64,000 bases of DNA from Pseudomonas entomophila (GTDB taxonomy: Bacteria > Pseudomonadota > Gammaproteobacteria > Pseudomonadales > Pseudomonadaceae). Shown one piece after another: positions 15,793 to 22,741 of this stretch; position 1 is the stretch's first letter; each line of letters begins with the position of its first letter. The position numbers were made by a program, and so were the translations under genes. A model generated the notes under the pieces. That model was not told the origin of the DNA and searched no databases. It saw only the letters and a list, made by a program, of their open reading frames with translations. The DNA lies in the NCBI RefSeq assembly GCF_029478665.1, contig NZ_JARPQB010000002.1, positions 1-64,000 of the forward strand, in the 5' to 3' direction.

Positions 15793-16623
15793 TCAGCCGC
15801 GGATGAACGCCAGCAGGTCGGCGTTGATCACGTCGGCATTGGTGGTGGGCATCCCATGGGGGAAGCCGGCGTAGGTTTTCAGCGTGCCGTTGGGCAGCAG
15901 CTTGGCGGACAGTGGTCCCGAGTTCTCGTAAGGCACGATCTGGTCGTCGTCACCGTGCATCACCAGCACCGGGATCGTCACTTTCTTCAGGCTTTCGGTG
16001 AAGTCGGTCTGGGAGAAGGCGACGATGCCGTCGTAGTGGGCGATGGCGCAGCCCATCATGCCCTGGCGCCACCAGTTGAGCACCACACCCTGGTCCGCCT
16101 TGGCGCCCGGGCGGTTGTAGCCGTAGAACGGGCCGGCCGGGATGTCGTGGTAGAACTGCGCCCGGTTGGCCTTGAGCTGGGCTTGCAGGCCATCGAACAC
16201 CGACTTGTCGAGCCCGCCCGGGTTGCTGGCGGTTTTCACCATGATCGGCGGGACGGCGCTGATGATGGCAGCTTTCTTGACCGGGTCCTCGGTGTGCCGG
16301 GCAATGTAGTGGATGACCTCGCCGCCACCGGTCGAGTGCCCCACATGGATGGCGCCTTGCACGCCCAGGTGCTGTACCACCGCTGCCACGTCATCGGCAT
16401 AGTGGTCCATGTCGTGGCCGTTCCACACCTGGCTGGAGCGCCCGTGCCCACGGCGGTCATGGGCGACGACCCGATACCCGTGGGCCAGGAAGAACAGCAT
16501 CTGCGCATCCCAGTCGTCGGCGCTCAACGGCCAGCCGTGGTGGAAGAAGATGACCTGGGCATCGCGGGGGCCCCAGTCTTTGTAGAAGATCTCGACACCT
16601 TCTTTTGTCGTGACGTATCCCAT
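15793..16623 (-). CDS. Alpha/beta hydrolase, non-haem haloperoxidase type
   Basis: The product is 276 residues. The fold signatures are FFHHGWPLSADDW (oxyanion loop), AHDRRGHGRS, the nucleophile elbow GHSTGG (Ser near 99), the acid in MHGDDDQIVP and a late histidine in FPHGM. This set matches cofactor-free chloroperoxidases/perhydrolases, which form peracids or hydrolyse esters. The ATG at 16623 follows AGGAGAAG. It is transcribed divergently from the MerR gene through a promoter with a 19-bp spacer, the hallmark of MerR activation, so it is a likely regulon member. Confidence 0.88.
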   Translation of the reverse strand: MGYVTTKEGVEIFYKDWGPRDAQVIFFHHGWPLSADDWDAQMLFFLAHGYRVVAHDRRGHGRSSQVWNGHDMDHYADDVAAVVQHLGVQGAIHVGHSTGGGEVIHYIARHTEDPVKKAAIISAVPPIMVKTASNPGGLDKSVFDGLQAQLKANRAQFYHDIPAGPFYGYNRPGAKADQGVVLNWWRQGMMGCAIAHYDGIVAFSQTDFTESLKKVTIPVLVMHGDDDQIVPYENSGPLSAKLLPNGTLKTYAGFPHGMPTTNADVINADLLAFIRG

Positions 16624-16688
16624 TTCGCTTCTCCTGTTCGAGGTCTGCGGACTACACATGTGGTGCGGGGCCACTTGGCCACGACGCC

Positions 16689-16719
16689 ACTGTAGGATTA
16701 AAGTGCGCTTTAAGGTCAA
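16689..16719 (-). promoter_or_regulatory. MerR-type promoter of the hydrolase gene
   Basis: On the - strand TTGACC (16719-16714), a 19-base spacer, and TACAGT (16694-16689) are present. The spacer contains the dyad TTAAAG-4-CTTTAA (16698-16713). Spacers of 19-20 bp are characteristic of MerR-activated promoters. Two related promoters lie at 18.2 kb. Confidence 0.75.
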
Positions 16720-16738
16720 CGCGTTTTCAAGGTGCCTG

Positions 16739-17173
16739 ATGAGAATAGGAGAGCTTGCAAAAATTACCGGTCTTGCCCCTTCGCGGATTCGTTTCTACGA
16801 AGCCAGCGGGCTGATTCGGACCGTCGGGCGCAAGGCCAATGGCTACCGTGATTACACCGACGATGCCGTCTGGGTGCTGGAGATGATCACCAGCGCCCAG
16901 GCGGCGGGCTTTTCCCTGGAAGAGATCCGCCAACTGCTGCCGGTGAACGCCAGCGGCTGGCAGCATGGCGAGCTGCTCGACGGGCTCAAGCGCAAGGTCG
17001 AGGAGATCGACCTGTTGCAGCAGCGCCTGGCACGCAACAAGGAGCAATTGCTGCTGGTGATCGACGGCATCGAGAGCAAGCCCGAAGGCATGCAATGCGT
17101 GGACAACACCCAGCGGGTGCTGGACCGCTTGCGCGAGGACATCGCCGCGAGCAAGGCCGGTGGCGGCAACTGA
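16739..17173 (+). CDS. MerR-family transcriptional regulator
   Basis: This 144-residue regulator has the MerR winged helix at its N-terminus (RIGELAKITGLAPSRIRFYE, then YRDYTDDAVWVLEMI). A long dimerisation helix follows (about 80-115), then a short C-terminal effector region with a single cysteine (near 121). Only one cysteine makes metal sensing of the classic type unlikely; an electrophile or small-molecule signal is more plausible. It sits between the hydrolase and the decarboxylase-like gene. Three promoters around it (16.7 kb and two at 18.2 kb) share its expected operator form, so it probably activates all three transcripts. Confidence 0.88.
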   Translation: MRIGELAKITGLAPSRIRFYEASGLIRTVGRKANGYRDYTDDAVWVLEMITSAQAAGFSLEEIRQLLPVNASGWQHGELLDGLKRKVEEIDLLQQRLARNKEQLLLVIDGIESKPEGMQCVDNTQRVLDRLREDIAASKAGGGN

Positions 17174-17182
17174 CCCGGCGCC

Positions 17183-18172
17183 TCAGTCGTCCTTGCCCAG
17201 CAATGCCAGCGGCTTGGGCGCGTAGAGCGCGCTCTGGAACGCTGGCACGTATTCGTACTTGACCATCTTGCCCAGGTCCAGCGAGCGGATGTAGGTCGAC
17301 AGACTGCCATCGCCCAGTTGCATCTGCACTGAATCCGCGCGCGTGCTGGTGGCATGGCGGGTCTGCCGGGACGTGGCGTAGCCGTAGGTCAGCTGACCGT
17401 CATGGTCGAGGTTGGTGAAGCTGTTGGTCACCATGCCGACGTCGTTGGACACATCGTCGAGCTTGTTCGCCTTGAATACCACATCCACCTGGCCGGTCTG
17501 GCTGTCGACGATGTCGTAGGTCACCGTGCCGGCGTCTTCATGGCGGTCGATGCCCGTCAGCCATTTCGGCAGGTTGTAGCCGACCACGCCACGCACGCGG
17601 GCCAGCTCGGTGTTCACCGGCAGCTTCAGCACATAGCCCCAGAAGTCCTTCGACATCGATTGCCCGATCAAGGTGATGGGGCCGAGGTTCGCCTTGCCCG
17701 GTTGGTTGGTGATGATCGACAGGGCGACCTCGTTGTAGCTGTCGTTGTCGCAGTAGTCATAGGTGTAGGCGGTGAACGCCACCAGGCCGCGCCCTGGCCA
17801 GACCTGCAGCGGCTGCACCTGCTCCAGCACCTTGGCCGGTATAAGGGCGCGCAGGCGCTCGAGGTCGGCGGTGTACACCGCGGTGACCCGGCTGTTGCGG
17901 TAGTAGAAGTTCGGCGAGTAGGACGCGAAGCCGATATCGACCTTGGTCTTGGGCAAGGTCTTGAACCAGCTCAGGTCCAGCTCCGGTGCCTGCGCCTGGA
18001 TCACCGACAGGGGCGGGTTGGAGCGGTAACGGTCGTACAGCCCGCCCTTGAGCACGGGCACCGGGTGGCCGGCGATATCGATCACCGTGGTGGCGGCTGT
18101 GTCCGCCAGTGCGCTGCCCGCGCAGGGCGCCAAGAGTACGCCAGCCATTGCCGCAAGTGTTGCAAGTTTCAC
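17183..18172 (-). CDS. Secreted acetoacetate-decarboxylase-like protein
   Basis: The protein has 329 residues with a signal peptide (MAGVLLAPCAGSALA). The segment around TAYTYDYCDNDSYNEVALSI and VRGVVGYNLPKWLTGID resembles the acetoacetate decarboxylase beta-barrel family, though the family's reactive lysine cannot be confirmed by eye. An exported member would more likely bind a small ligand than decarboxylate acetoacetate. It converges on the MerR gene with 9 bases between and is divergent from the DJ-1 gene through back-to-back MerR-type promoters. Confidence 0.6.
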   Translation of the reverse strand: MKLATLAAMAGVLLAPCAGSALADTAATTVIDIAGHPVPVLKGGLYDRYRSNPPLSVIQAQAPELDLSWFKTLPKTKVDIGFASYSPNFYYRNSRVTAVYTADLERLRALIPAKVLEQVQPLQVWPGRGLVAFTAYTYDYCDNDSYNEVALSIITNQPGKANLGPITLIGQSMSKDFWGYVLKLPVNTELARVRGVVGYNLPKWLTGIDRHEDAGTVTYDIVDSQTGQVDVVFKANKLDDVSNDVGMVTNSFTNLDHDGQLTYGYATSRQTRHATSTRADSVQMQLGDGSLSTYIRSLDLGKMVKYEYVPAFQSALYAPKPLALLGKDD

Positions 18173-18204
18173 AGTTCGAGCTCTCCAGGGTTGAATGCAG
18201 GGCC

Positions 18205-18235
18205 ACCCTAACGTTCAACTCAACTTTAATGTCAA
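18205..18235 (-). promoter_or_regulatory. MerR-type promoter of the decarboxylase-like gene
   Basis: On the - strand TTGACA (18235-18230), a 19-base spacer containing TTAAAGTTGAGTTGAA, and TAGGGT (18210-18205) are present. The -10 lies 32 bases before the start codon, the same distance as in the divergent DJ-1 promoter. Confidence 0.7.
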
Positions 18236-18262
18236 GCGTCGATTCAACGTGCCGCTTTGCAC

Positions 18263-18293
18263 TTGACCTTGAAGTTGACTTGAAGGCTAACGT
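18263..18293 (+). promoter_or_regulatory. MerR-type promoter of the DJ-1/PfpI gene
   Basis: TTGACC (18263-18268), a 19-base spacer containing TTGAAGTTGACTTGAA, and TAACGT (18288-18293) are present. The spacer is nearly the same as in the divergent promoter, which points to one shared regulator. Confidence 0.72.
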
Positions 18294-18325
18294 CAGAGGT
18301 ACCGATCACCCGCAGGAACTGCTCC

Positions 18326-19009
18326 ATGACCAAGCGCATCGTGCATGTCGTCACCAACGTCGCCCATTACACCGACCCGAACGAACCGACCGGGCTGTGG
18401 CTGGGGGAACTCACCCATGCCTGGCAGGTGTTCGCGGCCAAGGGCTACGAACAACGCCTGGTCAGCCCGAAGGGCGGCAAGTCGCCCCTGGAACCGCGCT
18501 CGCTGAAATGGCCATTGCTCGACGGCACGGGCAAGGCCTGGTTGAACGACCCGGCCAGCATGGCGCTGCTGGACCACACCGCCAGCCCTGAAGACCTGGT
18601 AGCGGCCGATTTCGATGCCATCTACTTCACGGGTGGCCATGCCGTGATGTGGGACTTTCCGGATGATCCAGGCTTGCAGCGCCTGACTCGGGAGATCTAC
18701 GAACAAGGTGGCATCGTTTCTTCGGTGTGCCATGGCTACTGTGGATTGCTCAATACGCGGCTATCCGACGGCAACCTGTTGGTCAAGGGGCGGCGCCTGA
18801 CCGGCTATGCCTGGCTCGAGGAGGTGCTGGCAGGCGTCGCAGGCAAGGTGCCCTACAACGCCGAGGCGTTGATGCGCGAACGCGGCGCACGCTACGAGAA
18901 GGCGCTATTGCCGTTCACGTCCAAGGTGGTGGTGGACGGGCGTCTGGTCACCGGGCAGAACCCGCAGTCGGCCAAGGCCACGGCGCAGCAGGTGGCGGCG
19001 ATGCTTTAG
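18326..19009 (+). CDS. DJ-1/PfpI family protein (Hsp31-like)
   Basis: The protein has 227 residues in the type 1 glutamine-amidotransferase fold. The nucleophile elbow SSVCHGYCG places Cys at 135 next to His 136. Glu 28 in LGELTHAW and the DPNEPTGLWLGE loop are typical of the Hsp31/glyoxalase III-like subgroup, which detoxifies methylglyoxal or repairs glycated molecules. A MerR-type promoter lies directly upstream, which suits a response to reactive carbonyls. AGGA precedes the ATG. A REP pair follows the stop. Confidence 0.85.
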   Translation: MTKRIVHVVTNVAHYTDPNEPTGLWLGELTHAWQVFAAKGYEQRLVSPKGGKSPLEPRSLKWPLLDGTGKAWLNDPASMALLDHTASPEDLVAADFDAIYFTGGHAVMWDFPDDPGLQRLTREIYEQGGIVSSVCHGYCGLLNTRLSDGNLLVKGRRLTGYAWLEEVLAGVAGKVPYNAEALMRERGARYEKALLPFTSKVVVDGRLVTGQNPQSAKATAQQVAAML

Positions 19010-19011
19010 CG

Positions 19012-19107
19012 GGATGAGCGCCGCTTGCGCGCCGCATCGCGGATGAATCCGCTCCTACAGGCGACACAACTTCTCTGTAGGAGCGGATTCATCCGCGATG
19101 CGGCCTC
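19012..19107. repeat. BIME: inverted REP pair
   Basis: Two REPs (about 19012-19060 and 19077-19107) face each other around an 18-base linker between the DJ-1 and catalase genes. The right copy is shortened before its GCGCCGC half. It likely acts as a transcription attenuator. Confidence 0.75.
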
Positions 19108-19158
19108 TCCATATAGCTGAAACGAATATCCATAGCCATAAAAGTTACCAATCGAACT

Positions 19159-19171
19159 GATACGGAGTATC
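19159..19171. promoter_or_regulatory. Palindrome GATAC-GGA-GTATC upstream of catalase
   Basis: A short perfect dyad lies about 80 bases before the katB start. It is extended by one pair to TGATAC and GTATCA. It does not fit the OxyR spacing, and no regulator is assigned. Confidence 0.3.
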
Positions 19172-19251
19172 AATTTAGCGATCACAGCCTACTTCCTTAC
19201 CCTCTGTCAGGCGCACCAAAGACGCCTGATAGAGCCATAAGGAGTAGATTC

Positions 19252-20793
19252 ATGATCCCTTCCCTCAACCTGTTCCAGCCCGGCCGCCTGCTGGTAGCGG
19301 CCAGCCTCGCCGCCAGCCTGCTGTCGATGTCCGTGCAGGCCGCCACCCTGACCCGCGACAATGGCGCCCCGGTGGGTGACAACCAGAACTCGCAGACCGC
19401 CGGCCCCAACGGTTCGGTGCTGTTGCAGGACGTGCAACTGCTGCAGAAGCTGCAGCGTTTTGACCGCGAACGCATTCCGGAACGCGTGGTGCATGCCCGC
19501 GGCACCGGTGCCCACGGCCAGTTCACCGCCAGCGCCGACATCAGCGACCTGAGCATGGCCAAGGTATTCCGCCCCGGCGAGAAGACCCCGGTGTTCGTGC
19601 GCTTCTCCGCGGTGGTGCATGGCAACCACTCCCCCGAGACCCTGCGCGACCCACGCGGCTTCGCCACCAAGTTCTATACCGCCGACGGCAATTGGGACCT
19701 GGTCGGCAACAACTTCCCGACCTTCTTCATCCGTGACGCAATCAAGTTCCCGGACATGGTCCATGCCTTCAAGCCCGACCCGCGCAGCAACCTCGACGAT
19801 GACTCGCGTCGCTTCGACTTCTTCTCCCATGTGCCCGAGGCCACCCGCACCCTGACCTTGCTGTACTCCAATGAGGGTACCCCGGCCAGCTACCGCGAGA
19901 TGGACGGCAACAGCGTGCACGCCTACAAGCTGGTGAACGCCAAGGGCGAGACGCACTACGTGAAGTTCCACTGGAAGAGCCTGCAAGGGCAAAAGAACCT
20001 CGACCCGAAACAGGTCGAGCAAGTCCAGGGCCGCGACTACAGCCACATGACCCACGACCTGGTCAGCGCGATCGGCAAGGGCAACTTCCCGAAATGGGAC
20101 CTGTACATCCAGGTGCTCAAGCCTGAAGAGCTGGCCAACTTCGACTTCGACCCGCTGGACGCCACCAAGATCTGGCCCGACGTCCCCGAGCGCAAGATCG
20201 GCCAGATGGTGCTCGACCGCAACGTCGACAACTTCTTCCAGGAGACCGAGCAGGTGGCCATGGCGCCGTCGAACCTAGTGCCGGGTATCGAGCCGTCCGA
20301 GGACCGCTTGCTGCAAGGCCGCCTGTTCGCCTACGCCGACACCCAGATGTACCGGGTCGGCGCCAATGGCCTGAGCCTGCCGGTCAACCGCCCGCGCGCC
20401 GAGGTCAACAGCATCAACCAGGACGGCGCGATGAACGCCGGCCACACCGACAGTGGCGTGAACTATCAGCCGAGCCGCCGCCAGCCGCGGGATGAGCAGG
20501 CCAGCGCGCGCTACGTGTCGACCCCGCTCAGTGGCAGCACCCAGCAGGCGAAGATCCAGCGCGAGCAGAACTTCAAGCAGACCGGCGAGCTGTTCCGCTC
20601 CTACGGCAAGAAGGACCAGACCGACTTGATCAACAGCCTGGGCGCTGCGCTGGCGACTGCGGACGAGGAGAGCCGCTACATCATGCTGTCGTTCTTCTAC
20701 AAGGCCGACAGCGATTACGGCACCGGCCTGGCCAAGGTGGCCAAGGCGGACTTGAAACGGGTCCAGCAGTTGGCGGCGAAGCTGCAGGACTGA
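19252..20793 (+). CDS. katB: Periplasmic catalase KatB
   Basis: The product is a 513-residue small-subunit, monofunctional haem catalase with a signal peptide ending SVQA at residue 30. The catalytic His near 81 lies in VVHARGTGAHG. RDPRGFATKFY and NNFPTFFIRDAIKFPD carry the conserved distal residues, and the proximal haem-ligand Tyr lies in RLFAYADTQ. It converts hydrogen peroxide to water and oxygen in the periplasm. It is followed after 158 bases by an ankyrin-repeat gene, the katB-ankB arrangement known in P. aeruginosa, where AnkB supports KatB activity. Confidence 0.95.
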   Translation: MIPSLNLFQPGRLLVAASLAASLLSMSVQAATLTRDNGAPVGDNQNSQTAGPNGSVLLQDVQLLQKLQRFDRERIPERVVHARGTGAHGQFTASADISDLSMAKVFRPGEKTPVFVRFSAVVHGNHSPETLRDPRGFATKFYTADGNWDLVGNNFPTFFIRDAIKFPDMVHAFKPDPRSNLDDDSRRFDFFSHVPEATRTLTLLYSNEGTPASYREMDGNSVHAYKLVNAKGETHYVKFHWKSLQGQKNLDPKQVEQVQGRDYSHMTHDLVSAIGKGNFPKWDLYIQVLKPEELANFDFDPLDATKIWPDVPERKIGQMVLDRNVDNFFQETEQVAMAPSNLVPGIEPSEDRLLQGRLFAYADTQMYRVGANGLSLPVNRPRAEVNSINQDGAMNAGHTDSGVNYQPSRRQPRDEQASARYVSTPLSGSTQQAKIQREQNFKQTGELFRSYGKKDQTDLINSLGAALATADEESRYIMLSFFYKADSDYGTGLAKVAKADLKRVQQLAAKLQD

Positions 20794-20810
20794 TGACTCA
20801 CGAGCAGGGG

Positions 20811-20904
20811 CCTCTGTAGGAGCGGCTTCAGCCGCGATGCAGGCGACGCGGTGTCTGATACCCGCTTCGCGGGTGATCGCGGCAGCAGCCGCTCCGACAG
20901 AGGC
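20811..20904. repeat. REP-type palindrome between katB and ankB
   Basis: An outer inverted repeat (CCTCTGT-GGAGCGGCT and its complement) encloses an internal CCCGCTTCGCGGG hairpin. It lies between two genes that are probably co-regulated and may reduce expression of the second or stabilise the katB message. Confidence 0.7.
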
Positions 20905-20951
20905 CGCGCCAAATCAATCAGTTGTGTTCTATTGCATTGGAGGACGCCACC

Positions 20952-21494
20952 ATGCGGGCATGGTTTCTTGCGGCTCTGGTCGGGCTGACGACGATGACTG
21001 CTCTGGCGGATGCGCAGGACATGGCCGTCGAGCAACGCGTGCGCGACTACTTTTTCGACGCGTCGCGACGCGGCGACCAGGCCATGCTGCAGGCATTCAT
21101 CGAGGCCGGGTTCGACCTGAATGTGCGTGATGCGAAGGGCTACACCGGCCTGATCCTGGCGGCCTATCACGGCCAGGGTGAAACCGTTGAGCAACTGCTG
21201 GCGGCGGGTGCCGACCCTTGCGTGCAGGATCTGCGCGGCAACACGGCGCTGATGGGGGCTATCTTCAAGGGCGAGGTGGGTATCGCCCGGCGCCTGATCG
21301 ACGCCCCCTGCAACCCCGACCAGCACAATGCCTCCGGGCAGACGGCGGCGATGTACGCCGCGCTGTTCCGGCGCACCGAGGTGCTGCAGGCCCTGGAGGC
21401 GCGGGGCGCAGACCTCGACGCACGGGATGCCATGGGCAACACCGTGGGTAGCCTGCAACGAGGCGAGGTGAAGGGCATGCCTGCGTCACCTTGA
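20952..21494 (+). CDS. ankB: Ankyrin-repeat protein AnkB
   Basis: The protein has 180 residues with a signal peptide (FLAALVGLTTMTALADA). Four ankyrin repeats follow, visible as GDQAMLQAFIEAGFDLNVRD, GYTGLILAAYHGQGETVEQL, GNTALMGAIFKGEVGIARRL and GQTAAMYAALFRRTEVLQAL. In P. aeruginosa the equivalent periplasmic protein is needed for full KatB activity and is co-expressed with it. The ATG at 20952 follows GGAGGACGCC. Confidence 0.9.
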   Translation: MRAWFLAALVGLTTMTALADAQDMAVEQRVRDYFFDASRRGDQAMLQAFIEAGFDLNVRDAKGYTGLILAAYHGQGETVEQLLAAGADPCVQDLRGNTALMGAIFKGEVGIARRLIDAPCNPDQHNASGQTAAMYAALFRRTEVLQALEARGADLDARDAMGNTVGSLQRGEVKGMPASP

Positions 21495-21530
21495 AATCCC
21501 GCCGTTACAGGTGCAGAATTCGCGTAATTA

Positions 21531-21550
21531 CATGGTACGTACCATGGTAC
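21531..21550. promoter_or_regulatory. Nested palindromic operator upstream of the KfrA-like gene
   Basis: CATGGTACGTACCATG (21531-21546) is a perfect 16-bp palindrome, and GTACCATGGTAC (21539-21550) is a second one sharing its right half. Together they form alternating GGTAC/GTACC half-sites 20-40 bases before the ATG of a DNA-binding protein, a natural autoregulatory site. Confidence 0.65.
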
Positions 21551-21568
21551 GAAACTTCAGGAGCGAAC

Positions 21569-22348
21569 ATGGCCAGGACCGGGATCGACAAGGCAGCAGT
21601 GCAGCGTGCGCGGCAGTTGCTGATTGCCCGGGGCGAGCATCCGAGTATCGATGCTGTACGTATCGAATTGGGCAATACAGGGTCGAAAACCACGATTCAT
21701 CGTTATCTCAAAGAGCTGGAGCCAGTGAGCCTCAACGGCATGACCAGCCTCAGCGAACCGTTGGGCAAGTTGGTGGAGCAACTGGCGGCACAGTTGCAGG
21801 AGGAGGGTCAGGCACGCATCGATGCCGTCCAGGCAGAGGTGGACAACCAGCGCCGGGTGCTGGAGTCGCAACTGCAGCTGGCCCGGCAGGCCTTGGGTGA
21901 ACTGCAGGTGCGCCTGACGGACAAGGAAGAACAGGTCCGCTCATTGGAAGCAAAGCACCGCCAGGCCCATGAAGACATCGAGCATTTGCGTGCCAGCAAC
22001 CGAGAGCAACGGGAACAGGACCAGCGCCGCCATGAGACCCAGGTTCGCCAGTTGCAGGGGCAGTTGCAGACCGTTCAGTTGGGCATGACCGCTCGCCAGG
22101 AAGAACTGACCCGACTGCACCGTGACAACGAGCGACTGCAAGCCGAGCAACGCCAGGCGCAGTCGGAGCGCAAGGTGATGGGTGAGCAGCTGGAACAGCG
22201 CGATGCCCAGGTGCAGGGCTTGCGCGCCATCCTTGGCCAGGCCCAGGGCGCCAGCGAAGAGATACGCCGGCAACTGGAGGCGGAGCGTCAACGCTGTGCC
22301 GAGCAGGACAGGCAGCTGGCGCGGCTAGGGGCGGGCACTCATCCGTAG
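21569..22348 (+). CDS. KfrA-like DNA-binding coiled-coil protein
   Basis: The protein has 259 residues. The first 65 form a KfrA_N-type DNA-binding domain (ARTGIDKAAVQRARQLL, then IRIELGNTGSKTTIHRYLKEL). The remaining 190 residues are an almost unbroken coiled coil rich in Gln, Glu and Arg. Plasmid KfrA proteins bind operators at their own promoter and support partitioning. Chromosomal pseudomonad homologues exist with unclear roles. The ATG at 21569 is preceded by AGGAGCG, and a palindromic operator lies just upstream. An architectural role near the chromosome terminus is an attractive but untested idea. Confidence 0.8.
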   Translation: MARTGIDKAAVQRARQLLIARGEHPSIDAVRIELGNTGSKTTIHRYLKELEPVSLNGMTSLSEPLGKLVEQLAAQLQEEGQARIDAVQAEVDNQRRVLESQLQLARQALGELQVRLTDKEEQVRSLEAKHRQAHEDIEHLRASNREQREQDQRRHETQVRQLQGQLQTVQLGMTARQEELTRLHRDNERLQAEQRQAQSERKVMGEQLEQRDAQVQGLRAILGQAQGASEEIRRQLEAERQRCAEQDRQLARLGAGTHP

Positions 22349-22383
22349 GCTGCTGCTTCGCAGGTATCGAACCGACGCCGTAC

Positions 22384-22482
22384 CTGTAGGAGCCGGCTTT
22401 GCCGGCGAACATCGGGAAAACCGGGAAAGCCGGTGCCAGATACCGCGGCGCCTGCTTCGCGGGTAAACCCGCTCCTACAGGG
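22384..22482. repeat. REP-type inverted elements
   Basis: One REP starts CTGTAGGAGCCGGCTTTGCCGGCG and an opposed copy ends CGGGTAAACCCGCTCCTACAG. They follow the KfrA-like gene and precede the paaZ-like fragment. Confidence 0.7.
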
Positions 22483-22517
22483 ACCGTGCCAACCGTGGAT
22501 TCGCTCCTACCGCCAGA

Positions 22518-22682
22518 CTACTCAGGCCTTGCCCTGGTCGATCTGTCCAGCTCATAGTTGGCCAGTACCGGCCCTTCGTCCGACGAGACGAACAACCCAG
22601 CCGCCGCCGACAACACGAAGTAGCCGTGGGCAATGCGCTTAAGGCCAGGGCCGTCGATGATTGGCGTCGGAACATCAATCAT
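22518..22682 (-). pseudogene. Fragment resembling the PaaZ/MaoC hydratase domain
   Basis: A short - strand frame of 54 codons contains [14 protein letters not shown] followed by [10 protein letters not shown]. This resembles the C-terminal R-specific enoyl-CoA hydratase (MaoC) domain of PaaZ in phenylacetate degradation ([14 protein letters not shown]...GPVLANYGL). Only this piece remains; the aldehyde dehydrogenase part and the rest of the MaoC domain are absent. It is probably a relic left by rearrangement next to the toxin gene. A free-standing small protein is less likely. Confidence 0.45.
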
Positions 22683-22741
22683 TGACGGCCTTGCCTCAAG
22701 CAAGGGAAGGGTAAGCGCTGTGTGCAGGCTTCCCGCCTTTT

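Noticed and set aside
19111..19251. OxyR site in the katB promoter
   Set aside because: ATAG tetranucleotides are present, but no arrangement gives the required 7-base spacings.
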